Positions 7,587-16,950 of a DNA stretch of 64,000 nucleotides are shown piece by piece. This stretch comes from Actinomycetota bacterium (lineage in GTDB: Bacteria; Actinomycetota; Actinomycetes; S36-B12; UBA10799), in contig JACJWR010000002.1 of the NCBI GenBank assembly GCA_020637055.1, forward strand, positions 558,001 through 622,000. Direction: 5' to 3'. The position numbers were made by a program, and so were the translations under genes. How positions within the stretch are numbered: position 1 is the first letter of the stretch; each line of letters starts with the position of its first letter. The notes under the pieces were generated by a model. That model made no database searches and was not told the DNA's origin. It saw only the letters and a program-made list of their open reading frames with translations.

Positions 7587-8633
7587 ATGCGCGCTGTGAC
7601 ACTGCACGGTCCACGGTCGATCGAGGTCAGTGACGTCCCCGATCCGTCCATCGTCGAACCGACCGACGTCATCGTCAAGGTCGCCCTGAGCTGCATCTGC
7701 GGCTCGGACCTGTGGCCCTATCGAGGGGTGCATGAGGTGGGGTCGGCGCAACGCATCGGCCATGAGTTCGTCGGCACCGTCGTGGAGGTTGGGTCCGCCG
7801 TGGGATCGCTACGACCAGGCGACTTCGTGATTTCCCCCTTCTCCTGGTCGGACGGCACCTGTCCGGCGTGCCGGGACGGCGTGACGACAGGTTGCCGGAA
7901 TGGCGGGTTCTGGGGGCAGCCCGGCTCGGATGGCGGACAAGGCGAATTCGTCCGCGTGCCGTTCGCGGATGCCACCCTGGTCGCTCTTCCCGAGCCTCCG
8001 CCGCGGGAGTTGTGGCCAGCCCTACTCACGCTCAGCGACGTCATGGCCACGGGACATCACGCGGCTGTGTGCGCCCACGTCGCACCGGGTGGCACCGTCG
8101 GGGTCGTCGGCGATGGCGCGGTCGGACTCTGTGGCATCCTCGCAGCCCGTCGGCTGGGAGCCGGACAAGTGATCGCCCTGAGCCGCAACCCCGCACGGCA
8201 GGCCGTCGCGCAACAGTTCGGCGCCTCCGACGTCGTCCCGGAAAGGGGCCGGGACGCGGTGGCGGCGGTACGCGAGCTCACCGGCGGCCGCGGCGTGGAT
8301 CACGTACTTGAATGTGTCGGCACACAGGAGAGTCTCGAGACGGCAATCCACATCGCCCGCCGGGGTGGCTCGGTCGGCTTCGTGGGGGTGCCGCATTTGA
8401 CCGATCCGAAACCTATCTCCGACCTCTTCGCGCGATCGGTCGGACTGCGCGGCGGCGGAGCCTGGGTGCGCACGTATCTGCCGGAACTGCTGAGCGATGT
8501 GATGGCCGGCTCACTCGACCCGAGTGCAGTCTTCGACCTCACGCTGCCGCTGGAGGAGGCCGCCGAGGGCTACCGCGCCATGGACGAGCGCCGGGCCATC
8601 AAGGTGCTGCTGGAACTAGACTCTTCGGCATAG
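7587..8633 (+). CDS. Zinc-dependent alcohol dehydrogenase (MDR family)
   Basis: The 348-residue protein is a medium-chain dehydrogenase. Catalytic zinc ligands are Cys38 (CICGSD) and His59-Glu60 (GHE). The structural-zinc lobe is present as Asp89, Cys92, Cys95 and Cys103, with Asp replacing the usual first Cys. The cofactor domain has GDGAVG. It probably oxidises a secondary alcohol or polyol with NAD(P); the substrate is not determined. It is divergent from the Gfo/Idh/MocA gene, a common pairing in sugar or polyol catabolism. The ATG at 7587 has no clear ribosome site. Confidence 0.9.
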   Translation: MRAVTLHGPRSIEVSDVPDPSIVEPTDVIVKVALSCICGSDLWPYRGVHEVGSAQRIGHEFVGTVVEVGSAVGSLRPGDFVISPFSWSDGTCPACRDGVTTGCRNGGFWGQPGSDGGQGEFVRVPFADATLVALPEPPPRELWPALLTLSDVMATGHHAAVCAHVAPGGTVGVVGDGAVGLCGILAARRLGAGQVIALSRNPARQAVAQQFGASDVVPERGRDAVAAVRELTGGRGVDHVLECVGTQESLETAIHIARRGGSVGFVGVPHLTDPKPISDLFARSVGLRGGGAWVRTYLPELLSDVMAGSLDPSAVFDLTLPLEEAAEGYRAMDERRAIKVLLELDSSA

Positions 8634-8699
8634 CCGAACCCCCGGCGGGCGGCCTTCGGAGCTGTTGATTCTTACGTCCGGTCGCGCTAGGCATGATGT

Positions 8700-10352
8700 G
8701 TGGCTTCCGACATCAACTGGCCGCTGGTGGCCGTTGAACTCGCCGGTGGCGTTGCCCTGCTGCTGATCGGAGTCTCCGAAGTCAGCCGGTCGCTGAAGGC
8801 TCTCAGCGGAACCCGCCTGACGTCGGTGCTCCGCCGCCTCTCCGGCAATCGGGTGACTGGTGCGCTCACCGGCGCGGTCGCCACCGCCTTGGTGCAGTCG
8901 TCGTCGGTCACCACCGTGCTGGCGGTGAGTTTCGTCTCGGCCGGCATCATGGCTGTGACCCAGGCGGCTGCCGTCGTGGTGGGGGCGAACCTGGGGACCA
9001 CAGTCACCGCCCAGATAGTGGCACTCGACATCACCGAATACTCCCTGGCGATCGTGGCCGCGGGCGGACTGCTGCTGGGTCTGGCCCGACGGGACCGGTG
9101 GCGCCTCGTCGGCCATGCATGCGTGGGTCTGGGTTTGGTGTTCCTCGGCCTGGCAGCGATGAGTGCGGCGATGGCGCCGCTCGCCGAGTACGAACCGTTC
9201 ACGTCGGCCATGGCGGCAACCTCGAATCCGCTCCTGGCAGCCACCATCGGCGCCGTCGTGGCAGCCACGATCCAGTCGTCCAGCGCGACCACAGGCATCG
9301 TGGTGGCAATGTCGGCGGCCGGGTTGATCAGTTTGCCGACCGGCATCGCCTTGGTGCTGGGCGCCAACATCGGTACCTGTGTCACCGCGGTGCTGGCCGC
9401 ACTGGGGCGCGGCGCGGCGGCCATGCAGACCGCGGTGGTGCACGTACTGGTCAACCTCATCGGTGCCTTGGTGTGGCTGGTCGGACTCGACGTCCTCGTC
9501 GCCCTGGTCCTGGCGGTCTCGGGAGGCACGGATCCGGGAGGTCCGGCCACTCCGCGTGAACTCGCCAACGCCCACCTGATCTTCAACCTTGTCAACACAG
9601 TCGTCTTCCTGGCGGCGCTACCCCTGCTCGTACGGGTCGCAGGACGAATCGTTGGGCTGCGACGGCACGATCAGGTGGAAGGCGACGTGGTGCGCGTCTC
9701 AGATCCGCTGCCCAGCGTCCTGCCCGGCTTGCACCAGGAACTCAGCAGCATGGCCGAGGACGTGCGCACCCTGCTCGAGGGCTCGGTACCCGCCGCCATC
9801 GAAGGCACTGCCGATGATCTGGCCTCAGCCCGGCGAATGGACGGCGAGATCCGTCGAACTCACGAGCATCTGGTGGACGAATGCGCCAGGCACGCCGACG
9901 AGGAGTTGGGCGAGGACCAACGCGATGCGCTGGAAGCAGTGCTGCAGTGGGGGAATCTGCTCGAGTTCATCTCCGCAGCCACAGCGGCCGGGATCCTTCG
10001 CGCCGGGCGCCGGCGGCTCAAGCACGAGTGCACGTTCAGCACGCAGACCACGGTGAGCGTGGCTCGAGTGCACGACCTCGTACTTGCCGATTTCGATCGT
10101 CACGTTCGCCCGTTGACCGACCCCGGCGCAAGGCCCGAGGCCACACCCCCGAGCACGCCGGACTGGTCCGGACCACCGGTGGAGGCGCCGCTCTCGGCAG
10201 CCTTCGAGGATGCCTACGCCCAACTCAGCAATCGGCTTCTGACCGGCTCCGATGCTCGGACCTATGGCATCGAGGTGGAACTCCTCGCCGGCTTGGAGAA
10301 CGTCGCGTCGATCTTCGAACGATTCCCGCGGCAACAAGTTACTCCCCAGTAG
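8700..10352 (+). CDS. Na+/phosphate cotransporter family protein with PhoU-like tail
   Basis: The 550-residue protein has two inverted Na/Pi-cotransporter repeats marked by the paired QSSS motifs (QSSSVTT near 65 and QSSSATT near 198), within about nine membrane helices in residues 1-325. The remaining 220 residues are helical and resemble a PhoU domain, the usual NptA/YjbB-like layout. It should move phosphate across the cytoplasmic membrane with sodium; export or import cannot be decided. The GTG at 8700 is the start compatible with the frame, and it has only a weak upstream signal (TAGGCA). No pho operator was recognised. Confidence 0.9.
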   Translation: MASDINWPLVAVELAGGVALLLIGVSEVSRSLKALSGTRLTSVLRRLSGNRVTGALTGAVATALVQSSSVTTVLAVSFVSAGIMAVTQAAAVVVGANLGTTVTAQIVALDITEYSLAIVAAGGLLLGLARRDRWRLVGHACVGLGLVFLGLAAMSAAMAPLAEYEPFTSAMAATSNPLLAATIGAVVAATIQSSSATTGIVVAMSAAGLISLPTGIALVLGANIGTCVTAVLAALGRGAAAMQTAVVHVLVNLIGALVWLVGLDVLVALVLAVSGGTDPGGPATPRELANAHLIFNLVNTVVFLAALPLLVRVAGRIVGLRRHDQVEGDVVRVSDPLPSVLPGLHQELSSMAEDVRTLLEGSVPAAIEGTADDLASARRMDGEIRRTHEHLVDECARHADEELGEDQRDALEAVLQWGNLLEFISAATAAGILRAGRRRLKHECTFSTQTTVSVARVHDLVLADFDRHVRPLTDPGARPEATPPSTPDWSGPPVEAPLSAAFEDAYAQLSNRLLTGSDARTYGIEVELLAGLENVASIFERFPRQQVTPQ

Positions 10353-10373
10353 AACAAAGTTACTGATTGGTAG
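10338..10373. repeat. Two direct repeats GTTACT-N5-GTAG, 21 bp apart
   Basis: GTTACTCCCCAGTAG and GTTACTGATTGGTAG start at 10338 and 10359. The first copy contains the stop codon of the transporter gene. A 21-bp period equals two helix turns, as in tandem regulator sites, but no regulator is assigned. Confidence 0.4.
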
Positions 10374-10443
10374 GGGGTGACATGCCTCCGATTGGCGTGC
10401 ATGGTGGTGTCGAGAACATCCCGACCACACCTGGAGCACCAAC

Positions 10444-10656
10444 GTGTCGAACACCCATTCGAACCCGCAAGATGGCAACGTGCACTTCAACCTTGGCGTC
10501 GACCGGCTCGCCAACCCTGCTGAGATCTCCGAGATGCACGACCCCTGGGTCGGTGCTTCCCCGACGGCCGAGGCCGGCCCGGTCGACGCCGGGGTGCACA
10601 TGCCTGAGGGGAACTTCGACGCCCTCGCGGATCCCCGGCAACTTCCCGGCGTCTGA
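10444..10656 (+). CDS. Small hydrophilic protein, unknown
   Basis: The 70-residue product is soluble, acidic and Pro/Ala/Asp-rich, with no membrane segment or recognised motif. The GTG start has a GGAG ribosome site 8 nt upstream, and the reading frame spans nearly the whole gap between the phosphate transporter and the ABC operon. A competing minus-strand frame of 118 codons (10360-10716) lacks a ribosome site and looks like a shadow. Expression is plausible but unproven. Confidence 0.45.
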   Translation: MSNTHSNPQDGNVHFNLGVDRLANPAEISEMHDPWVGASPTAEAGPVDAGVHMPEGNFDALADPRQLPGV

Positions 10657-10752
10657 CCGCTCCGGGGGCTGGCGCGTCGCGATTGCCCCGGCCGTCGGCG
10701 TTTCCACCCCCGGCACTGGTCGCGAGTGCGGCTGAGGCGCAATGATGGGGGT

Positions 10753-11709
10753 ATGGCTGACCTCGTTCTCGACTGTCGGGACCTGGTGCGGAGGTTCGAC
10801 TCCCTAGTCGCCGTCGACGGCGTGAGTTTCGGAATCGGCCCGGGTGAGACCTATGGCCTGCTCGGACCCAACGGGGCCGGGAAGACGACCACCATCTCCA
10901 TGGTTGCCGGCCTGCTCGAACCTTCGGGCGGGACGGTCACCGTGCTCGGCCAGGAGATCACTCCGCGTTCCACCACCGCCAAGGGCGCCATCGGTTTGGT
11001 GCCCCAGGACATCGCCCTCTACCCAGACCTCTCGGCCAGGGAGAACCTCACCTTCTTCGCCAAACTCCAAGGCCTGCGGGGCAGCGAACTTGCCACCAGG
11101 ATCGATGAGGTGCTGGACATCGTCGGGCTGGCCGATCGTGCCGGCGACAAAATCGACACCTACTCCGGGGGCATGAAGCGCCGCGCCAACATCGCAGTCG
11201 GCATGGTTCATCAGCCGACGTTGCTCATCTTGGATGAGCCAACTGTCGGCGTCGACCCACAGAGTCGCAACGCGATCCTCGAGTCCGTGGATGCCCTGAG
11301 CACCACCGGCATGGCTGTGCTCTACACCACGCACTACATGGAGGAAGCCGAGCGACTGTGCGACCGAATCGGCATCATCGACAGCGGCAAACTGATCGCC
11401 GAGGGCACCCGCGAGGAACTCGTCGCGCGACTGGGTGACTCCACCGCGGTGACCTTCCGCGCCGATGGGCCCGTCGAAGCCGTGCGTGGCTGGCGGGACG
11501 ACCTGAGCCAACTGCGGACCGTCTCGACTGTCCAGCCCCAGGAATACGGGGCAACCGTCACCTGCGGGCACGCGAGCGAAGTGGTCGCCGGTGCTTTTTC
11601 GGCGGCCGAGAAACGTGGGGTGACCATCGGGGGTGTGGACGTGACCGCGCCCGACCTGGAGGCCGTCTTCCTGTCGCTCACCGGCAAGGCTCTGCGGGAC
11701 GGCTCATGA
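10753..11709 (+). CDS. ABC-2 type exporter, ATP-binding protein
   Basis: The 318-residue protein is a DrrA/NatA/CcmA-type ATPase: Walker A GPNGAGKT at 38-45, signature YSGGMKRR, and Walker B LLILDEPTVGVD followed by the switch His (TTHYMEE). The C-terminal 100 residues are the extra domain common in drug and lipid exporters. It energises the two permeases encoded directly downstream. The ATG at 10753 fits the family start; the nine codons upstream of it do not. Its stop overlaps the next start by 4 bp (ATGA), so the three genes form one operon. Confidence 0.95.
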   Translation: MADLVLDCRDLVRRFDSLVAVDGVSFGIGPGETYGLLGPNGAGKTTTISMVAGLLEPSGGTVTVLGQEITPRSTTAKGAIGLVPQDIALYPDLSARENLTFFAKLQGLRGSELATRIDEVLDIVGLADRAGDKIDTYSGGMKRRANIAVGMVHQPTLLILDEPTVGVDPQSRNAILESVDALSTTGMAVLYTTHYMEEAERLCDRIGIIDSGKLIAEGTREELVARLGDSTAVTFRADGPVEAVRGWRDDLSQLRTVSTVQPQEYGATVTCGHASEVVAGAFSAAEKRGVTIGGVDVTAPDLEAVFLSLTGKALRDGS

Positions 11710-12959
11710 CCGGCTCCGCACCGCCGAAGCTCCACCCAGCTGCCGGCGGTGCCACCCACTCCCCGCCCATGCTCAGCCAGGCGCTCCTCATCGCGCGCCT
11801 CGATCTCCACCGTCGGCTACGTGATCGATCGATTCTGCTGCAGGTGTTCCTCGCCCCCATTCTGCTCGCGGTCATCGTCGGCGGCGCGTTCTCCGGTGGT
11901 GGCGGCAACCTCGACGCCACCATCGTGATTGCCGATGCCGACCGGACTGCGGTCTCGGGAGCCGTCGGAGCAGCGTTGACGCAGACGAACACCACCGATG
12001 GTGAGTCCGGCGGCGTGACGTTCGAAACGGTTCCGGTGGCGAATCCCGACGAAGCGTCCGCGCTCGTCGACTCCGGCGCCGCAGATGCCGTCATCTACAT
12101 TCCGGCGGGCTACACCGCTGCGGTGAGCGAGGGCGAACCGGCCGCTCTCACCGTGGTGGGCAAAGCGACGTCACCCATCGTCACGGGTGTCGCACGCTCG
12201 GTCGCGGACGGGATCAATACCCGGCTCAGGGCTCAATACATAGGAACTGAGACGGCCGTGCGGGTTTCCGAACAGACCGGGATCCCCCTCGATTCGGCCC
12301 AACTCACCGAGGCGCTCAACGCCGAGGACGTGGTCGTGGTCGCCGATTCCCGGCTCACGAACACCTTCAACATCATGTCGTTCTTCGCGCCCGGGATGGC
12401 GATGATCTTCCTGTTCTTCGTGATGGGAACAACTGCACGATCGGTGTTGACCGAGCAACGCGACGGCACTTTGGGGCGCGTCCTGGCCGGACCGACTCCG
12501 GCGACTGCAGTGGTGCTCGGCAAGGCCGTCGCGGTGTACGTGCTCGGACTGGCATCCATGCTGACGGTCTACCTGGTCACCACTTTCGCGTTCGGCGTCG
12601 ATTGGGGCGATCCGCTCGGGGTAGTGCTGGTGATCCTGGCCGTGGTGGCTGCGATCACCGGCCTGTCGCTGATCGTCACGGGGCTGGCCCGAAACGAGGA
12701 GCAAGCCCAGTCGATGACGATCATCGGAACCCTGCTGCTGGCTGTGCTCGGCGGCACCTTCGTCTATTCGGCCAGCGGCCCCCTCTCGCAAGCCCGCGCC
12801 TTCACCCCCAACGGTCAGGCCCTGATGGCCTTCATCGACCTCTCGGCCGGGCAGGCGAATTGGCAGGACATCCTGCCCCGAGTGGGGATCATCCTCGCCA
12901 TCGGGGTTGTGAGCGGTGCGATCGGGCTGATCTCGATCCGGCGGGGACTGCAGCCATGA
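11706..12959 (+). CDS. ABC-2 type exporter permease (first)
   Basis: The 417-residue protein has one N-terminal membrane helix, a large extracytoplasmic domain (about 60-230) and five or six C-terminal helices (from about 223), the topology of the ABC-2/YhaP-NatB permease family. It contains the EQRDGTLGRVLAGP coupling-helix region that contacts the ATPase. Substrates in the family include drugs, sodium and lipids; none is implied here. Translation is coupled to the ATPase by a 4-bp overlap and to the second permease by another 4-bp overlap. Confidence 0.9.
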   Translation: MTGSAPPKLHPAAGGATHSPPMLSQALLIARLDLHRRLRDRSILLQVFLAPILLAVIVGGAFSGGGGNLDATIVIADADRTAVSGAVGAALTQTNTTDGESGGVTFETVPVANPDEASALVDSGAADAVIYIPAGYTAAVSEGEPAALTVVGKATSPIVTGVARSVADGINTRLRAQYIGTETAVRVSEQTGIPLDSAQLTEALNAEDVVVVADSRLTNTFNIMSFFAPGMAMIFLFFVMGTTARSVLTEQRDGTLGRVLAGPTPATAVVLGKAVAVYVLGLASMLTVYLVTTFAFGVDWGDPLGVVLVILAVVAAITGLSLIVTGLARNEEQAQSMTIIGTLLLAVLGGTFVYSASGPLSQARAFTPNGQALMAFIDLSAGQANWQDILPRVGIILAIGVVSGAIGLISIRRGLQP

Positions 12960-14134
12960 GCAACGTCCTCACCATCGGCTGGTTCGAGACCAAACGCTAC
13001 CTAGGCGACAAGGTGGCACTGTTCACCACCGTCGTGATGCCCGTCCTGCTGGTCGTCCTGATCGGACTGAGTTTCGGCTCGACACCGGATCGACTCTCGA
13101 TCGGTGTATTGACCGAAGACCCGGGTCCGGCAGCGAGCGAGTTCACCCAGCAACTGGAATCCGCGAATCTCGATGTCATCGACTACACCTCACAAGACGA
13201 CTTGGCTCGCGACATCAGGCTTGGGTTCATCACCGCAGGACTGACCGTGCCAGCCGGATTCTCAGCCGCGGCGGATTCCCCTGATGGTCAGGCCACCGTC
13301 ACGATGTCGATAGACCAAACCTCGGCCAACGGCGGCGCGATAGCCAGCGCGATCCAGTCGGCGGCTGCGCAATTCGCGGAGCAGCGCAACGCCGTACGGG
13401 TCGCCACCAACGCCCTTGGCACGTCGGATCCGGCCGTGGCCGACGCCGCCAACACGAGTGCGCAACAGGTCATCGCCAGCACCGGTGAGACGACCGTGGA
13501 TGAGACGACCCTGGGCGCCCTGAACGAAAGCGATCGCAACGGATTCGCCTCCGCCGTGCCGACCCAACTCACCCTCTTCGTCTTTCTCAACGGTCTTCTC
13601 GCCGGGATGACCCTGGTGGAGTCGCGACGCCTCGGGGTTTCCAAGCGGATGCTTGCCACACCCACCGGGATCGGCCCACACATCTTGGGGATAGGCCTAG
13701 GCCGCTGGTGGCTCGGCGGAATCCAAGCTGCTCTGCTGCTCGCCATCGGCGCCCTGCTGTTCGGGGTCGACTTCGGCAACTGGGGCGCGGTGGCGGTCCT
13801 CGCGGTCGTGTGGACGGCATTGGCAGCAGCCGTGGGCATGCTCATCGGATCACTCGCCCGGACTGCGGATCAAGTGGTGGCCATCTCGGTTCCGCTGGGA
13901 ATCGGAATGGGCATGCTTGGCGGTTCGATGTGGCCACTCTCAGTGGTGCCCCCGTTCATGCGCGCAATCGCCCACGCAACCCCGCACGCGTGGGCGAACG
14001 ATGCGTGGATTGCCATCATCGACGGCGGAGCGGGCGTCGGTGGAATCGCGACCGAACTCCTCGTGCTCAGCGCCGTCACCGTAGCCATGGCGAGCCTTGC
14101 TGTGTTCTTCCTTCGGCGCACCCTGTCCAAATGA
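12956..14134 (+). CDS. ABC-2 type exporter permease (second)
   Basis: The 392-residue protein repeats the topology of its neighbour: N-terminal helix, extracytoplasmic domain to about 200, then six helices. The sequence ESRRLGVSKRMLATP aligns with the coupling region of the first permease, indicating an ancient duplication and a heterodimeric channel. The ATG overlaps the previous stop (ATGA). A longer in-frame reading exists upstream but lies inside the first permease and is non-homologous. The operon probably ends here. Confidence 0.9.
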   Translation: MSNVLTIGWFETKRYLGDKVALFTTVVMPVLLVVLIGLSFGSTPDRLSIGVLTEDPGPAASEFTQQLESANLDVIDYTSQDDLARDIRLGFITAGLTVPAGFSAAADSPDGQATVTMSIDQTSANGGAIASAIQSAAAQFAEQRNAVRVATNALGTSDPAVADAANTSAQQVIASTGETTVDETTLGALNESDRNGFASAVPTQLTLFVFLNGLLAGMTLVESRRLGVSKRMLATPTGIGPHILGIGLGRWWLGGIQAALLLAIGALLFGVDFGNWGAVAVLAVVWTALAAAVGMLIGSLARTADQVVAISVPLGIGMGMLGGSMWPLSVVPPFMRAIAHATPHAWANDAWIAIIDGGAGVGGIATELLVLSAVTVAMASLAVFFLRRTLSK

Positions 14135-14192
14135 GCATCATGGACAACGAACGCGGGTGGCCCAGCCGGCATCTCAGATTCGGGGTCCGGTC

Positions 14193-14876
14193 ATGATGAA
14201 GCAGGCCGAAGAACTGCTCGCCCTGCGCCTGATGGCGTTGGGATTCGGGACCGGGGCGGCCCTGTTCGCCGCCGGTGCATTGCTGGCCGTCGCTCACTCG
14301 CCGTTGGCCAACCCGAGCTACTTCACCGGGGCGTTGTTCTTCACCTCCGCGGCAGCAGTGCAGTGGCGAACCTCCGTCCACCACGCCACCAAAGACCGGC
14401 GCCTCAACGCCGAACTCAACTTCGCCAACCCAGACTGGCAAGCAGCTGTCATCCAACTGCTCGGAACCCTGTACTTCAACGTCATGACCACACGCGCCCT
14501 CTGGATCGGACTCAACGATCCTGCGACCTACAACCACTCCGTGTGGCGGCCGGACATGTTCGGTTCGGGGCTCTTCTTGATTTCCAGCCTGATCGCCCTG
14601 CAACCAGCTGTGCAGTCGCGCCGTCACGGTGCGATCTTCAGCCGGGCGCCACGGATCGCCTGGGCCAATCTCGCCGGCTCGGTGTTCTTCGGACTCTCGG
14701 CACTCGGTTCGTTGGCAGTCAGCGCCGGCCAATTGCGCAACGAGGACTGGAGCAACTTCGGCACCCTCTTCGGGGCACTGGCGTTCCTCACCGCCGCCAT
14801 GATGGTCTGGCCGGGCAAGCCAACCCCAACCTCCGACTCCGACGAGGAAGGCCATGTGCATGAATCACGAGCGTGA
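14193..14876 (+). CDS. Multi-pass membrane protein (possibly YrhK-domain)
   Basis: The 227-residue protein has about six membrane helices in three hairpins and a short His-containing tail. The segment NPSYFTGALFFTSAAAVQW recalls the YrhK-like domain of unknown function, a memory-based match I could not test. Two adjacent ATG codons (14193, 14196) are both possible; the ribosome site is weak. Its 3' end overlaps the next gene by 17-23 bp, so the two are likely cotranscribed and coupled. Confidence 0.65.
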   Translation: MMKQAEELLALRLMALGFGTGAALFAAGALLAVAHSPLANPSYFTGALFFTSAAAVQWRTSVHHATKDRRLNAELNFANPDWQAAVIQLLGTLYFNVMTTRALWIGLNDPATYNHSVWRPDMFGSGLFLISSLIALQPAVQSRRHGAIFSRAPRIAWANLAGSVFFGLSALGSLAVSAGQLRNEDWSNFGTLFGALAFLTAAMMVWPGKPTPTSDSDEEGHVHESRA

Positions 14877-15852
14877 GATCACCTCCGAGATCGACCTGTG
14901 CACACCCTCCGGGCGACTAAATCCGAATGCCGTCGGGTGGAGCAGGCGACCGCTGCACCGATGCAACCTCCGCGGCTGGGGCCGGAAGAAGCGTTGGGAG
15001 TATTGGGCGATTCAGGACGAGCAGAAGGTTCTCGCTGTGACCGTGAGCGACCTCGACTACGCGGGGCTGTTCGCGGTGTGGTTCTCCGACCCCGCCGGCG
15101 AGGAGCACGTGGCCACCGGACTGCGGCCGGTCCCACGGCTCTCGATGCCCGAACGGGCGGGCCGAGGCGAGGTCTCCGTGCGTACGAAGACGCTCGCCAT
15201 CTCACTTCAACCACTGCCCGAGGGTCTGCGCCTGCGCGCCTCGACTCCGGAACTCGACGCCGACGTCCATATCGAGCGCTCCGCCAGCCACCCGTCTCTC
15301 GGCGTCGTAGTGCCCTGGTCCTCCAGCCGCTTTCAGTACACCGTCAAGGAGACCGCGATGGCTGCCACCGGGTCGGTCCGCCTCGCCGGGCAGGAGTTCT
15401 CCTTCGCACCGCCCACGGCCTTCGCCACCTGGGACTTCGGCCGCGGAAAGTGGCCCTACCGCATCACCTGGAATTGGGGTTCGGGAGCTGGCCACGTCGA
15501 TGGTCACCGGATCGGCCTGCAGTTCGGCGGCGCCTGGACCGACGGCACCGGCAGCACCGAAAACGCCGTGTTCATCGACGACACCACCCACAAGATCAGC
15601 GAGGACGTCGAATGGCGGTACGAGCCCGGCAACTGGCTCGCGCCGTGGCAGTTGAGCACCCGAGACGGCGCGATGGACCTGCTGTTCACACCGAAGCGTG
15701 TGCGCACCGACACCACCGAACTGGGCATCATCGGCAACCGAACCCATCAGTGTTTCGGTGTCTGGAGTGGCCGAGTCGCCGCGCCCGGGGCGCCGGAGTT
15801 GGACGTCTCAGGCATTCCCGGCTGGGTCGAGGAGGTGCGCAATCGGTGGTGA
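14854..15852 (+). CDS. DUF2804 family protein
   Basis: The 332-residue protein matches DUF2804: an early LCTPSGRLNPNAVGWSR-type segment, WGRKKRWEYW near 45, many beta strands, and the WDFGRGKWPYRITWNW block around 190-205. The fold is probably a lipocalin-like or hydroxyneurosporene-synthase-like beta barrel; the function is unknown. ATG at 14854 or 14860 is possible, and GAGGAAGG is better spaced for 14860. It overlaps the preceding membrane-protein gene, suggesting a two-gene unit acting on a membrane-linked lipophilic compound (inference). Confidence 0.88.
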   Translation: MCMNHEREITSEIDLCTPSGRLNPNAVGWSRRPLHRCNLRGWGRKKRWEYWAIQDEQKVLAVTVSDLDYAGLFAVWFSDPAGEEHVATGLRPVPRLSMPERAGRGEVSVRTKTLAISLQPLPEGLRLRASTPELDADVHIERSASHPSLGVVVPWSSSRFQYTVKETAMAATGSVRLAGQEFSFAPPTAFATWDFGRGKWPYRITWNWGSGAGHVDGHRIGLQFGGAWTDGTGSTENAVFIDDTTHKISEDVEWRYEPGNWLAPWQLSTRDGAMDLLFTPKRVRTDTTELGIIGNRTHQCFGVWSGRVAAPGAPELDVSGIPGWVEEVRNRW

Positions 15853-15924
15853 CGCGTGTGACGCCCGGCACAACCCCCGGCGTGGCTGACGTTGCCCCAC
15901 CATCGGCTATGGCACCGTTCTCGA

Positions 15925-16893
15925 GTGACACGTTCGGACCGCAGCAACGACACGGCCGACTCCCCCGGGACGCCGAGGCGTTCCCGCCGTCGTCTACTCA
16001 TCCCCCTTGCCGCCGTGGCTGGGGTGTTGCTCGCCCCGCTGCCCCTGGCGGCAGGCGTGGTGGTGGGAAGTTCGGAGCCAGAGGCTGAACTGGAGTCCGT
16101 TCTGCTAGCCGACGAGCCGCTTGGCGGTGGTGAACAACTCGCGGTTGCGGTCACACCGGAAGCTGCCGCTTCCGAGGCGGGGAAACCGACGCCAACCTCC
16201 GACCCCGAGCCTGCGGATCCGGTGCCGCCGCAAGTCATCGAACGCAGCGAAAGCGGCCGGCCCGAGGTGGCCATCACCTTGGATGCCGACTTGTCCGAGT
16301 GGACCCGGGACAAAGTGCGCGCCGGTACTTTGCCGCCACAGGTCAATTGGGAAGTACTCGACTACCTCGAGTCGAGTGGCACCAAATCGACCGTTTTCGT
16401 CACCGGACTGTGGGCTCAGGAATACCCGGATGCGATGACTCGGATGGCTGGCAATCCGCTCTACGAGTTGGCCAACCACTCGTGGGATCACGACGCCTGG
16501 ACCTACGACTGCTACGGCCTGCCGGTGATGAACGGAGATCCCGTCGAAGAGGTGACCGCCACCTCCTCCTTGATCGCCGAATACACCGGCGCCTGGCCTC
16601 GTTATTTCCGATTCCCCGGCCTCTGCCACGACGCTGACGACGTCGCGCTGGTCGCCAGCACCGGCGCCGCCACCGTCGACTACGACCTCGACGGTTCCGA
16701 TGCGTTCGCCGAGAATCCGCAGTCCGTGGCCAACGCACTGGCCGCGCAAGCCAGCGCAGGTTCGATCGTGGTGTTGCACCTCAACGGGGTCCCCAACGCC
16801 CCGGTGACGGCCCAGATCCTGCAGGCGCTGGTGCCCGCGCTGGAGGCCAAGGGCCTCACGCCGGTGACCATGAGCGAACTGATGGCAGAATAG
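15925..16893 (+). CDS. Polysaccharide deacetylase (NodB-like), membrane-anchored
   Basis: The 322-residue protein has a basic N-terminus, one membrane helix at about 27-47, a Pro/Glu-rich linker and a NodB domain. Motif 1 is TLDAD in place of TFDDG, a variant I associate with an actinobacterial subgroup; motif 2 is NHSWDH (zinc ligands); motif 3 is RYFRFPG; a late HLNG replaces the usual LxH motif. It probably removes acetyl groups from cell-wall or secreted glycans outside the cell. The GTG at 15925 is the best in-frame start close to the membrane anchor; a TTG at 15892 would add 11 residues. No ribosome site is obvious. Confidence 0.82.
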   Translation: MTRSDRSNDTADSPGTPRRSRRRLLIPLAAVAGVLLAPLPLAAGVVVGSSEPEAELESVLLADEPLGGGEQLAVAVTPEAAASEAGKPTPTSDPEPADPVPPQVIERSESGRPEVAITLDADLSEWTRDKVRAGTLPPQVNWEVLDYLESSGTKSTVFVTGLWAQEYPDAMTRMAGNPLYELANHSWDHDAWTYDCYGLPVMNGDPVEEVTATSSLIAEYTGAWPRYFRFPGLCHDADDVALVASTGAATVDYDLDGSDAFAENPQSVANALAAQASAGSIVVLHLNGVPNAPVTAQILQALVPALEAKGLTPVTMSELMAE

Positions 16894-16950
16894 GCCGCGA
16901 CGCCGAGATCGCCTGCCTGCACATCGGCGGTGTGAGAGGAATTCTGGGCC

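Noticed and set aside
10360..10716. 118-codon minus-strand frame
   Set aside because: No ribosome site and no motif; the plus-strand frame with GGAG is the better candidate in the gap.
16105..16779. Minus-strand frame antisense to the deacetylase
   Set aside because: Composition is typical of a high-GC antisense shadow and the NodB motifs are in the plus frame.
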